64,000 nt of DNA from Bursaphelenchus xylophilus (taxonomy: Eukaryota; Nematoda; Chromadorea; Rhabditida; Aphelenchoididae). The stretch covers positions 3,100,001 through 3,164,000 of the forward strand of contig CAJFCV020000002.1 of assembly GCA_904066235.2 (NCBI GenBank), written 5' to 3'. Shown in pieces: positions 1-10,897 of this stretch (the first letter of the stretch is position 1; each line of letters begins with the position of its first letter). The notes below the pieces were generated by a model, which worked only from the letters and a program-made list of their open reading frames with translations, had not been told where the DNA came from and ran no database searches. A program made the position numbers and the translations under genes.

Positions 1-491
1 TTTGGGAAAAAACGATCAAAATTGGCTTGTGATGTCAGAAAACAGCGACAAGAGGTAGTAAAAAGGATTTTAAAATTGTGGTTTTGGGGGAAATGATGAG
101 ATTTTTTTGTAAAAAATTGGATTTTTTAGAATTTTTTTATTTTTTTGAAAAAAATCAAAATAAAAAAAATAATAAATTAACAGGGGAAGTACTCCAAGTG
201 CGACGATCAGATTTTTATGAAACTTGGCACGAATTTAGAATAATTTTTTCTAAGATATACGTGAGAATCCTAGCTCGTGCTCTGCAGAAACAACCGAGAT
301 TTTTTAGATCAAAATTCGGCCAAAATTTAGGACTTTTTGCCGAATTGCGGCAAGAAAAGTTTCATGCCCATTTCAACCGTAAAGGATAATGTTCCTACAA
401 AAAATCAAATCTTTCCGCGCAAAACTCCCAAAGTTATGGCCAAAAAGGTGTTTTCTCTCTGACCGCTCTCCACGTTTAGCGTGCTCTCTCA

Positions 492-1210
492 CTAGGGAAG
501 TGTACAAACGAACCCTCATCAAATGGCAAGTGTTATACACCATTGGAAAGCCCTTGAAAAATGGTGAAAGGTACCATTTTCACTTTTTGCAGAATGCCTT
601 AGGGCAAAAAATTATAAACGGCTGATTTGTCCCTTAAGTAGTTACAATATCTGCTGTGGGGCAAAATAAATCTTATTTCAAAGCGTTAAATGATACGTAT
701 TGCTACTAGGTTGGCCTAAGAATTATTATGAAGTTTGGCGCTTGCCAGTAAAACCATTTTACATATGATATTATTTACTGGTTTTAAATACCCATAACGT
801 GAAAAAACACTTTTCACTTTTTTTAATCTTGAAAAACATGTAAGCTTGATGATTATAACCGTAATCTACCGTTTTCTAGAAAAATTAAAGCGTTTGTAAA
901 AGTTTAACTCAAATATTTTCCTAACTCTAAAAACGCAAAACGTTTTTGCCCAAGCTGGGAATCGAACCTAGCTTGGTTTGGCTTATCATACTGCACAATT
1001 GAAGCAACCCTCTCCGAGGATTTTTATCCGCTCAAGAGAAAGAAAGATTTTTGTTGCGAAATGACCTAAAAATAATATAATTTACAGTGTGTCGTCGCGG
1101 AAAGGCATTCTGAAAAAAATGAAAATGGTATCTTGCACCATTTTTCAAGGGCTTTCAAATGGTGTATATCACTTGCCATTTGGTGAGGGTTCGTTTGTAC
1201 ACTTCCCTAG
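492..1210. mobile_element. tRNA-bearing TNA foldback element A
   Basis: Inverted arms of about 115 bp (492-605 and 1097-1210) begin CTAGGGAAGTGTACAAACG on each strand. TCA flanks both ends (489-491 and 1211-1213), a 3-bp duplication. The interior holds a tRNA-like sequence on the minus strand near 948-1018. The element sits inside repeat R1. The uninterrupted R1 copy near 55.3 kb shows what the empty site looks like, which supports real insertion. Confidence 0.8.
948..1018 (-). other. tRNA-like sequence inside element A
   Basis: On the minus strand there is a perfect B-box GGTTCGATTCC (958-968) and an A-box-like GGTTGCTTCAATTG (997-1010), at tRNA-like spacing. A T-run lies a few bases past the 3' end. 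The acceptor stem does not pair well, so this is a tRNA-derived sequence or Pol III promoter rather than a clearly functional tRNA. Confidence 0.5.
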
Positions 1211-1534
1211 TCAGGGACAAAAATCGTTCGATATCTCGGCGGCGCCCGCAAACCGCGAGCTAAAACTTTCAGGAATCGATATTTAGTCCATACCCGAGGT
1301 GTGTGCAAAATTTTAAGAAAATCTGAGCGTCGCACTTCCTCTGTAAGCAAAGCATGGGTTATTTATAAATATTTATAAATATTCGTCGGTTTATGCTAAT
1401 TTCTGTTAATTCTTCACGGAATCGTGACAATCAGTTGTTCTGTCTATTAAGCGACCCACCCATCTTCTCGCCATAATATCCACGTTTCGTGCGGATATCT
1501 GGTCAGCGCTCGCTGCCAGGGTTTAATAAAATCG

Positions 1535-2260
1535 TAAAACCCTCTAATGTCTACTGATCTACTGACAATGAGGTGTGCCTGTAATGAACAAGTACTTTTA
1601 CGGGCTGAATGGTTCATCTCAGAAGTGATTGTGAATATCTGCTCTCTAGAGAGTTATGCGGGCAAAGGTGGTAGCCATTGTAAAACCCAGATAATTTTTA
1701 GGACTGAATGGTCAATAGGTCCATATCGGCAAGGATGGACAGTATCTGCTTTTTAGAACGCGCGTAACATGGAAATCTCGCTTTTCTGAGCCTGTGTTGC
1801 AGTATGCGTATTCTTTTGGGGCCATATCTCGAAACATTCCAACAAAAATGGTTTCTTCCAGTGACTTCCACTTCCAATCGGCAGGTAATTGCACAATCGT
1901 TACTGATGCTAATAACACTAGCACTAGTGAAACAAGCCCTCATTAGCCCAGGATTCTCACATTATCACCATCATGAAATAAAAATCTTTAGACAGCTAGT
2001 AAATGAATAATTAAAAACCGTGAATAAATCACATTGACGTGGTTCATTGGCGGCTATGAAGGAAGTTTATTAAAATTGAAGCGTTTCGAAAATGAAGGTC
2101 TACCTGATTTGGGGAATATTGTTTGGGGCATTTTGTACTGTCGAACCCGACCAATTGAGTGATAAACTGTACCTCATCGCGAAAGATGCGGGGCTAAAGT
2201 ATTCGCGAGATCAGGTCGCGAAATATTCCACGATGTTTCATCGACTGGTAAGTTTGAAGT
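1535..2260. repeat. segmental duplication, unit 1
   Basis: This segment is recognisably repeated in the same orientation at about 3165-3835. Shared landmarks are the GAGGTGTG / GTAATGAACAA tract, the GGGCAAAGGTGGTAGCCAT block, the TTTCTTCCAG stretch, and the 5' part of the small gene. It extends from non-coding upstream DNA into the first exon. Confidence 0.75.
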
Positions 2261-2879
2261 ATTGCAAATGGTTGAAAGAGCCGGCAGGGAAGGGGAGACT
2301 TGCAGAAGTCAGTGTACCGCGATATGCCTTGCAAATTCTCTTGTATCCTGCTGTTTCTAGATGAATGATATAAACAACAGAGCCCACCTAAACTTGGACG
2401 TCAAAAATTCAACAAAGCAAGAACGATGTTTCACTACGATATGTATCTTACAATAGATGGGTACGCCTCGATAGGATGGGAGAAGAACGCGTTGGGATTC
2501 GAAGCCACCTTGTTCGAACTTTTGCGAGTGCGCTTTTAATAACCATTCGTCTTAAAAATCCTTTTCTTTAGAATTCTACGCACAGAATTATCGATGCGAA
2601 TTGCCAGCAGTTCTTCGGCATAACTCAGCATCAGCTGACAGAACAGATTTGCGAGATATACGCCAGGTATATTCAGGAGGACCTCAGAGATAATCCATAT
2701 TATGTGACCGACCCGTTGATAATGGCGTTGTATAGCAACGACAGTTTATGGGCGGCGCCACTTTACAAAGATCTTTTGGAAATGTTGCCGACATCGACCA
2801 CAGAGGCAACGCACAGTAACCCAAGGAATCTCCCGCCCCGCATCGGCACTTCGCCCACTGCCGCACATTTTGGGCCATA
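2092..2879 (+). CDS. putative small secreted protein, duplicated copy 1 (tentative model)
   Basis: I do not recognise the family. ATG at 2092 opens a short hydrophobic leader (MKVYLIWGILFGAFC) followed by a charged segment (DKLYLIAKDAG). The exon ends at 2247 before GTAAGT. A later acceptor at 2360 precedes sequence homologous to the second copy. A third open stretch at 2572-2879 reads for about 100 codons to TAA and has coding-like composition (NCQQFFGITQ, PLIMALYSND). The middle part shows small deletions relative to copy 2, and the splice between the second and third parts is not convincing. It may be a live rapidly evolving gene or an early pseudogene. Confidence in the first exon is moderate, in the whole model low. 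Confidence 0.35.
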
Positions 2880-3164
2880 ACTTTTGACACAGTGGACCAA
2901 TTTGCGCTCTTCCAAAATATAAATTTTACGCTCTCAGCATCAAAGGGTTCTTTGAAGGGTGTAAATTGGTCCACTGGAAAAAGTCGGCGTCGTGGATTTT
3001 TTTGAAAAGAAATTCGGGCTGCTTCAACTCAGCAGCTCAAATCCTTAAACATTGTGTTATAAATGATTCAAGCGAAGAAATAAATAAGTAATTTCTAGAA
3101 GTATGTGGGTTGATAGTGACAACCTTAATGTTTTACACGTTGTCTTTAATGCGTTTTTTCGATA

Positions 3165-3835
3165 AAGTATGGAGTAAAATCTGGAGTTTGAAGGTGTTAG
3201 CCGTTGTAAAACCCTCAAAAGTCTCATGAGGTGTGACTGTAATGAACAAATAATTTTTTTGGACTGAATGGTTTATCTCGGAAGTGATAGTGAATATCTG
3301 ATCTCTAGAGAGGGCAAAGGTGGTAGCCATGGTACAAATCAAACAATTTTTTGGACTGAATGGTCAAGGTGTCGGCAATATCGCAACTCTGCATATTCTT
3401 TTGCGGCCATACCTCGGAGCTTTCAAACAGGAATGGTTTCTTCCAGCGACTACCACTTCCAATCAGCATGCTGTTGCACGAAATCGTTATTCATGCTAGC
3501 GAAATGAGCCCTCATTAGTCCAGCTGGTTCCCGCATCATCACCATGAGAAGCAAAAATCTTCAAACGGCTAGTAAGTAAAAAATTCAAAGCCGTGAATAA
3601 ATCACATTGACATGGTTCAATGGCGGCTATAAAGGAAGGTTATTAAAATTGAAGCGTTTCGAAGATGAAGGTCTACCTGATTTGTGGAATTGTTTGGGGC
3701 ATTTTGTACTGTCGAACCCGATGCCTTAATTGATAAACTGTACCTCATCGTGAAAGATGCGGGGCTAAACTATACGCTAGATCAGGTCACGAAATATGCC
3801 ATGATGTTTTATCGACTGGTAGGTTTGAAATATTG
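3165..3835. repeat. segmental duplication, unit 2
   Basis: Direct repeat of 1535-2260, at an offset of about 1.6 kb. It includes the same upstream non-coding blocks and the start of the small secreted-protein gene. Scattered substitutions and indels show it is not recent. The DNA between the units (2880-3164) holds nothing I can identify. Confidence 0.75.
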
Positions 3836-4059
3836 CATGCATGCTATAAACGACAGAGCCCACCTGAACTTGGACGTCAAAATTCGCGGATTCATAAATA
3901 TCATTCTCAATCTTCCCAACGACGACCTACGCGGAATCAAGTTCAACGAAATGGGAAAGATGTATCGCTAGGATATGGTCGATCGGATGCGACATGTGCT
4001 AAGGAAAAGCGAACTACAGTTTTTCTCAATTCTGCCCGGAAGGCATAAATTTGCTTAAA
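3665..4059 (+). pseudogene. second copy of small secreted-protein gene, disrupted
   Basis: Paralogue of the gene at 2092. The ATG (3665) and leader are conserved, but two bases are missing after GGAAT compared with copy 1, shifting the frame inside the leader. The region equivalent to the copy-1 intron has collapsed to a few bases. Further on, a frame reading DRAHLNLDVK...GKMYR is cut by TAG at 3969-3971, yet continues in frame (DMVDRMRHVL...) to TAA at 4057-4059. The frameshift plus in-frame stop argue for a pseudogene. An alternative start that skips the leader cannot be excluded. Confidence 0.5.
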
Positions 4060-4342
4060 TTTGTCTTTTTTGGAATTTTTGACCTGGTGACGTCATAGAA
4101 AGAGCAAATCACTAAAAATTTTGCGTGTATACGTTCTCGACCATTGGGAATTCATTTTTTTTGAAAATTAAGTCTCTCAGATTACTGTAACATAGGCATA
4201 TTGTAATCCGGTCGATAAAAATCAAGCGTAACTCCTTCGTAAAAAAAATTAAATTCATTTAAATTTTTCTTCATTTTTCTCCAAATCTCTCCGTTTTCGT
4301 ACCGGTCGAAATTTCATTTTTCTTCTCTCAACTTGGCTGAAA
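4060..4342. other. intergenic, upstream of the 4343 gene
   Basis: AT-rich non-coding DNA. The last ~50 bases carry a pyrimidine-rich stretch (TTTTTCTTCTCTCAACTTGG) just before the ATG at 4343, plausible as a 5' UTR or trans-splice region. Nothing else is recognised. Confidence 0.4.
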
Positions 4343-5208
4343 ATGAGCGACACCGCAGATTTCGGAATCAGTTTGATGGATTTGCGCAAAACCTCGACTA
4401 ATCGATGTATTCAAAGACTTTCCGATAGTATGGGAGCCCTGCAGATTTGGGTTTTGGTGAGTTTAGGGATTTTTTGGGACAAAAAATTGAGTTTTTCTTT
4501 GGGGTTTTGACTTTTTTTTATTTTTCGAATTAAAAATATTTTTAAAAAACTTTCAGGAATCGATATTTTTACGGTTAACCCAAAAATTCCAAAAAATGAA
4601 ATGTTAAATTTTTTTTCAGACTTTCATTTTCATCGACATTTTCATGTTGATGCTCACCTTCCTGATGATGACCTGGGAATACACGGAGCGAGTCAAGACC
4701 AAAAAATGCAAACAAAAAGCGCATCCGACAGTTTTGACGCGCGGAATGCTCGAAGCACTGAAAGCGGCTCGAAAAAGAGCCGTCGCTAAAGCCAATCAGG
4801 TGGAGTATAAGCCTGAACTCTTTGGTGAGCTCTTTTGTGAAGAAAAAAAGGAAAAAAATTACCATTTTTAAAAAATTTTTTTCCATTTTTTCAGCCGTGG
4901 ATCCCGACAAAACGATTGTGGAATACAACGCCGAGATGACCGACGAAGAGTACGCGGCGGTGTTGGCGAAGAAGAAGCAGGAAGAGCACACGGCACAAGG
5001 CCTGACGGAGGAACACACCGCCAGAATGGGAGGAGAGGACACGCTCAAAGCCATAACGACCGTAAAGAAGCCGGAGGCGGTTAAAAGCAAAAGTCTTACA
5101 CGAAAAAATGAGCCGCAGCTTCTTGAAAGCCAAAGTTTTGCACACAGCAGCGATGGCAAGGCCGGCAGCAAGAAGGGAGCGACCAAAGATGAGAAAAAAT
5201 TAGCGTGA
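4343..5208 (+). CDS. small single-pass membrane protein, unknown function
   Basis: Three exons join in phase: 4343-4456, 4620-4824 and 4895-5208, with GTGAGT/GTGAGC donors and TTTCAG acceptors. The product is about 210 residues. Residues 1-35 are polar, roughly 36-56 are one hydrophobic segment (TFIFIDIFMLMLTFLMM), then a strongly basic stretch (ERVKTKKCKQK, LKAARKRAVAK) and a long charged tail with an acidic patch (EYNAEMTDEEYAAVLAKKK) ending KDEKKLA. There is no signal peptide, so topology is probably N-in or tail-anchored in the middle. AATAAA lies at 5232-5237, soon after the stop. I do not recognise a family and assign no function. The clean splicing and codon-like composition make the gene itself likely. 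Confidence 0.75.
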
Positions 5209-5651
5209 ACTTGGATTTTTTGATAATTTTGAATAAAAATAATGTTAAACTAGTGTTTTAAAAATTGAATAAATTCGGATAGACATATTTTTTGCCCTTT
5301 TTAATGAGCAAGAGGTAGTAGAAACGAAGAAAAATGTCAAAAAATGGCGAAAAAGGGGAAAATTCAAGTTTTATCTCCTCATTTTGCGTGCTCTCTCGTA
5401 AAAATCCGTTTTTCTTTGCTATCAGTGCAAATTGAAAGGTAAAACTTTTTGGAATAGGTTTATGGTTTAGTTAGAGCAAATTCTGAAAGTTTCAAGAAAA
5501 TTGGCCAAGGGTATTCTAAAAAATGTTTGGCCAAAAAACGTCAAAAAAAGCAAAAAATAATATAAATTTTATTCGGATTAAAATGACAGTTTTTCAAAAA
5601 ATCATGTAAACATAGCCGTCATTATTAATAAAATGTAGTTCTTTCCAAAAT
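5209..5651. other. convergent intergenic spacer
   Basis: Lies between the + strand membrane-protein gene and the 3' end of the - strand SCPx gene. It holds the polyadenylation signal AATAAA (5232-5237) for the former and TTTATT near 5568-5573 as a candidate signal for the latter. No gene seen. Confidence 0.5.
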
Positions 5652-8600
5652 TTACAACTTTGCTTTGAGCTTGCTGGGGTCCAAGATGGCCTTCAGCTTC
5701 ATGGCCATCATGATGTTGCCTTTGATTTTCATTTTTCCGCTCATAAACGCTTGGTCGGGCTTCAATTTGCCTTGACTGATCAGGATGAAGTCGGAGTCTT
5801 TGACCAGAATCTCGACGTCCGCTTTGTCCTGGGAGTCGGTGCCAATGTAGGGCGTTGGCTTCTTCATATCCACCGTCCAGGACTTCTTATTGCCCGAGTC
5901 GGCGGTGATGGTGAATCGGAACGAACCCTTCACTTGTTTGGCGAGGTCGGGCTCCTACAAGAGAAATGAGCATATTTTTCGATCAAAAAATCGTCCAAAA
6001 TTTGAATGCGACGCTCAGATTTTGAAGAAATTGGTCAAAATTTAGACAAATTTCTTCTAGGACATATGTGTGACAGCTAGCTCGCGCTTTGCAGAAAGGA
6101 CCGAGATTTCTTCGGTTAGGAAAGCCTACGAGTATTGGAAAGGTCGGACGATTCGCGGAGACTCGGTGAAAAAGTGGTCTTACAATACGACCACTTTTCA
6201 CAACAGGAATCCCAGCGCTCGCAAAGCCGCTGGAGTGATTTTTTGCGGCTTGCACTGTGCAGAAAATTACGCTTTTTCACAAGGAAAGCACTTCTATGGG
6301 GTACGGAGTTATAGGTAGAGACATATATTAAAAAATCGTAAACTTTTTTTGCTTCAGAATATGTTAAAATTAGCTGCTTAATTTTGGTTTGTAAGGGCAA
6401 AAACTACAGTATTTTTGTTTGTAGTGAACATCGCAGAAATCACTCCAACGAGCTTGCGAAAAGATTACTAAAGTTTCCCCTAAAAATCAACCACTTTTAA
6501 AAACCTCCTCGCTAACTCGCCTCTCCAGCTCTGCTCTTGATTTCCTCAAAAATCACATCCGACTTGAACTCCGAATTGCCTCCGGAGCCTCCCGAGTTTC
6601 CTCCCGCTCCTCCTCCAACACCCTCCACTCCAAGTCCGGCCAACGAGAGGGTCCCTTGGCCAGGCGAAACTCCGCCATCCGCTCGTTGATAGAGCCCAAC
6701 AACGACGGCTCCGCCGATTCCGAGGTTGTGTTGCATAGCCAGTCTGACTTTGGGAACTTGACGTTTCCCACAACGGCCTCGGAGCTGGTTGGAGAGCTCG
6801 ACGATCTGCGCGACGCCTAAAGAAAAGTTATCTGTTTGATGGTCAAAGCGTTGATCGAAAGTTCAATCAGCATGTCAAAAATTGGTTATATAGCCAAAAA
6901 CCAAAACTTTAATGGTCATCTAGTCGGCGCTTTCTGTCTCCGCATTTGATAAAGAGAACATATTTATTACTAATAGTTCTGATAAGAGCGAATTTTGGAA
7001 GGCAAAAAATGCCCGTCTGCTAAAAAATGGAGCAGTCACGAGGTCGCAAGAAATGTATTATACAAGTGTTAGGGGCTATGAAAAACCAAATTATCAGTCC
7101 GTCTGGAAAATAATGTGGATTTGTCGCAGCGAAATGTCATGCTTGGTCGGGTGCTTCAAATCCCTAGCCGCGGCTTGCCGTCGCAAAGCGATGATGGGCG
7201 ATTCAAAAGTGCGACGAATCCACATTATTTTCCCGACGGAACCAAAAAAGAAGACACTCTAATATACCAGAAATAAAAGATTGCGATAATTTCTCGCGAA
7301 AAAAATCATCGTGCTGAAAATGAGCAGAACATGAGCGGCAATATTGCAAAAAGCGTTAACAATTTTTTGCGGTTTCCGCAGCGATCCGCAAAAACCGCAC
7401 TGGGCAAATTAAGAGGATCGATGCGATTTTTGCTCCGACAGAACGCTCGCTATTTTCCCGACAGGCAGATTTCTTAAGTTCACACAGAATTTCTCCCCAA
7501 ACTCCTTACCAGTGGCGCCAATGGGATGCCCCTTGCTGATGAGCCCGCCGGACGGGTTGATGACCCACTTCCCGCCGTAGGTATTGTCGCCGCGATCGAC
7601 AATTTCGCCGCCCTTCCCGATGGGGCACAGGCCGATCGCCTCGTAGGTCACCAACTCGTTGGAAGCGAAGCAGTCATGCAGCTCGATTACCTGAAATAAG
7701 AAACTTGATTTTTTGGGGAAAAAGGAGATTTTTTAATATTTTTAAAGGTGTAATTTTTTATTTACTGTGTAAATTGGACTCTAAAACGTCTATGCATAGA
7801 TTTTGCGCGATGCATTTTGTTTATTTTCCTGCACCGTGCATTTTTTATGGTTTTTTGAAAAATTAAATTTTTGCAATTTTTTGTGTAAAATACGTCGGAC
7901 ATTGCTTTTGCATACCTGAACATCATTTGGACACTTGCCGGTCTTCTGATACAAACGATCAGCCGCTTTCTTGGCCATGTCAAATCCAGTCATTTTCAGA
8001 TTTGAGTTCTCGGCGAAAACACTTGGCTCATCTGTGGCCAATTCCATTCCTAAAAAAAATGAGAAAAAACGATAACACAACACTTTAACATTGATTTCCC
8101 ATTTTCTTACCGACAATTTCGACCGCTTGCTCTCTCAAATGCGGATTCTTGGCCAGCCATCTTTCGGAGACCAACACCGCCGCGGCAGAGCCGTCAGAGG
8201 TGGGTGAACACTCCAGAAGCCCCAAGCATTCGTGCATCGAGCGGGCTTTGAGAACCTGCTCCAAAGGATAGTACTTTTGGAATTGGGATTTTCTGAAAAT
8301 TGGATGAGAATTGGATTTTTTTTTTTGAATTTTTTTGAAGGAAAATTTTGTATGAAGATTTGCGTGAAAAGATGAGAACAATATGGTAACCGTATTTTAA
8401 ACACAAAATTGTATTTCTTTTTGATTTTTTGTGCACAATTTTCTTATATTTTGCACAGTGAAAAAAAAATATTCTGCACTGCGCAAAATAATTTTTATGA
8501 CGAAAAAATTTTTTGCACTGTGCTTTCCACAATCCACATTTTTTAATGATCGACTTTTTGCACGGTGCAATTTTAAAAAAATTTTTTTTTGCACTGTGCA

Positions 8601-10897
8601 TCCACTAAAGCATCTTGGAAGCAAGGTAGCGTATGGCGTATTTTAAAAACTCACGGATTATTCACGGAATGAAGATGATTTTTCCACCCAATCTTGGCGA
8701 AGTGCTCTCTTTTTGTACCGTATTTCTCCATATGCTCTTTGCCGGCGTGGCCGAACATTTGGCAGAGAATTGGAGTGGGACCAATGCCATAGGTATCGTT
8801 CATGACCTAAAAGAGACAACAAGATATTATTTTTTGGTAATTTAGAAGGAACCAGTAATGTTGCGAAATGTCAAAAATTTTGTGACATTTCGTCGTTTTT
8901 TGACATTTGTACAAAATTTGCTAACAAGTCGCAAATTCAGTCTTTCAGAAGGATGTTAATGAAATTACGTTTTTTTTGACAATTCTGAGATTTTTTTGAT
9001 GTTGCGAAATGTCAAAAATTTTGTGACATTTCGTCGATTTTGACATTTTGCCAAATTTTTTTTTGCAAGTAGTAATTTCAGTCTGTGAAGAATCTATTTT
9101 GATAAAGATATGTGCTTTTTGCGAATTCTAGCAATCTTTTTGCTGTTACCAAATGTCAAAGAATTTGTGACATTTCGTCATTTTGACATTTTGTCCCAAA
9201 TTTATTCGAAATTGTTTAACCCTTTCCGGACTAGTCGGCACGTACTGGTAAAAATGAAAGAGGGTACCCTACTGAGTAACGGCATAATAGTGGTTCAGCC
9301 CATCGAAACGTTATTTGGGACTTATGACAAAAAATGTCCTAAAAAGTACCCCCATTTGACATATCACTTTGAAAATTTTTGCGACAAGCTATAGATCGGA
9401 AACTACCCCTAAATTAAGGTCGAGGAGTCCTAGTATTGTTACATCCAAGAACTGTCCAAATGGAGCACTATGTGATTTGTTATCGATTTTTGGAAATTGA
9501 ATTTTTAATTTTGGTCAATTTTGGACCTAAAATCAAGTATATCTTCCGCCGGTATCAACCATTTCGTTCCAACTGTGGTTTTTCCGAATCTATTGTGATG
9601 CTAGCTTCTTACTAGAATATTTCCAGAAAAAACCTACGAGGCATATTTCTGTAAAACGCGGAAATGTTGAAAGTGTAAAGGTTTGATCGTATAAAATGTC
9701 GCCGCGAGCCGAGAAGGGACGGGCGCAGCTCGAAACCAGAAAACATTTTTAAATTTTTCGGGAAGTTTGATTTTAGCGTGAAACCAAATTAAAATCGATT
9801 GAAATTGCCTGAAAACAGAGTAAAAATATAAAAATGACATTTATGTAATGTTTGCGTGCTATTTCTGCCTGTATTTCGTGTTGAAATCAGCTTTTCGACA
9901 CTAAAATAATATTTCTCGAAGAAAAAATTATTATTTTCTCGTTTCAAGCTGCGCCCGTCCCTTCGCGGCTCGCGGCGACATTTTATACGATCAAACCTTT
10001 AAACTTTCAACGTTTCCGCGTTTTACAGAAATACGCCTCGTAGGTTTTTTCTGGAAATATTCTAGGAAGAAGCTAGCATCACAATAGATTCGGAAAAACC
10101 ACAGTTGGAACGAAATGGTTGATACCGGCGGAAGATATACTTGATTTTAGGTCCAAAATTGACCAAAATTAAAAATTCAATTTCCAAAAATCGATAACAA
10201 ATCACATAGTGCTCCTATTTGGACAGTTCTTGGATGTAACAATACTAGGACTCCTCGACTTTAATTTAGGGGTAGTTTCCGATCTACAGCTTGTCGCAAA
10301 AATTTTAAAAGTGATATTTTTGTCATAAGTAACAAATAACGCTTCGATGGGCTGAACCACTATTATGCCGTTACTCAGTAGGGTACCCTCTTTCATTTTT
10401 ACCAGTACGTGCCGACTCGTCCGGAAAGGGTTAAAGGCCTTTTCAGATCACTTTTAACAGTGCTCTGCCGTTAATCTCTTTACCTGGATATGTTTTTCGG
10501 TCGAAAAAGTCCGATCCTCCATTAATGGCTGCATCTTCTCCAACGATCCCGGTGCCATTTTCTCGAATCCCACGGCCAAACAAACGTCCGCATTGCCGCC
10601 TTCGATGATTTGTTTGCACAAAAACACACCCGACGAGCCACTGGCGCACGCATTGTTCACATTGTAAATGGGAATGCCGGTGAAACCGATCTCGTACAAG
10701 GCGCGCTGACCACAACAAGTTCCGCCGTACAAGTAGCCGACGGTGGCTTGTTGAACGTCCTTGTATTGGAGTCCACAGTCGTTGAGGGCGTCGGTGACGG
10801 CGTCTTTGACCAGCTCCGGGTAGTCTTTGCCGGTGGAGCCGGGCTTTGTGAATGGGGTCATACCGACTCCGACAATGTAGACTTTTGGCTTGGACAT
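5652..10897 (-). CDS. SCP2: sterol carrier protein x: 3-ketoacyl-CoA thiolase fused to SCP2 domain
   Basis: Seven exons (5'->3'): 10897-10484, 8806-8655, 8292-8111, 8049-7916, 7690-7510, 6816-6521, 5954-5652. They give 553 residues, close to vertebrate SCPx. Residues 1-~420 are a type-2 thiolase: N-terminal [16 protein letters not shown], nucleophile Cys in NNACASGS, the HDCFASNEL loop, and GHPIGATG with the catalytic His. A Gly-rich linker ([15 protein letters not shown]) leads to an SCP2 lipid-binding domain (about 450-553: [25 protein letters not shown]). The C-terminus KAKL is a PTS1 peroxisomal signal. The family cleaves 3-oxoacyl-CoAs of branched or side-chain substrates in peroxisomes. 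The donor after 6521 is GC rather than GT (a GT site further on would include a stop). Intron 1 (1.7 kb) holds a tandem repeat and a TTAA palindrome. Confidence 0.93.
6170..6440. repeat. GCACTGTGC-containing TA-type repeat, degenerate, in SCPx intron 6
   Basis: Carries GCTGGAGTGATTTTTTGCGGC, TTGCACTGTGCAG, and later AAATCACTCCAACGAGCTTGCG in the opposite sense. These match the arms of the better copy at 39769-39960. The ends are eroded. The intron also holds an R1-like fragment (5998-6120). Confidence 0.45.
7094..7241. mobile_element. TCAGTCTGTCGGG MITE in SCPx intron 5 (GTGGAT subtype)
   Basis: Ends TCAGTCCGTCTGGAAAATAATG and CATTATTTTCCCGACGG form inverted repeats, with TA just before the left end. 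This is one of more than 20 copies of the commonest short element in the window. The inner arm reads GTGGATTTGTCGC, marking the GTGGAT subtype. Confidence 0.7.
8858..9195. repeat. tandem repeat, ~142-bp unit, in SCPx intron 1
   Basis: About 2.4 copies. The block TGTTGCGAAATGTCAAAAA with its mirror TTTGTGACATTTCG recurs near 8860, 9000 and 9143, each followed by a diverging spacer (TTTCAGTCT, GATTTTTTTGATG). Each unit contains a dyad around TGTCAAAAATTTTGTGACA. Confidence 0.75.
9220..10430. mobile_element. TTAA-flanked palindromic element (piggyBac type, non-autonomous)
   Basis: Two inverted arms of about 500 bp (9220-9725 and 9945-10430) start CCCTTTCCGGAC, and TTAA lies directly outside both ends (9216-9219 and 10431-10434). 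The ~215-bp centre is AT-rich, with no transposase. TTAA duplication is the hallmark of piggyBac-type elements, and palindromic TTAA repeats are known in nematodes. It sits in intron 1 of the SCPx gene. Confidence 0.85.

Larger units (their letters stand above)
181..1343. mobile_element. TNA-type inverted-repeat element R1 (interrupted copy)
   Basis: The element starts CAGGGGAAGT at 181 and ends CTTCCTCTG at 1343, and TAA flanks both sides (178-180 and 1344-1346), giving a 3-bp TNA target duplication. The outer arms carry GTGCGAC and GCGTCGCAC in opposite orientation. Related copies lie at 34001-34312, 48230-48681 and 55019-55444. This copy is split by the tRNA-bearing element at 492-1210. 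No transposase is seen, so it is non-autonomous. Harbinger-like by duplication size only. Confidence 0.7.
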
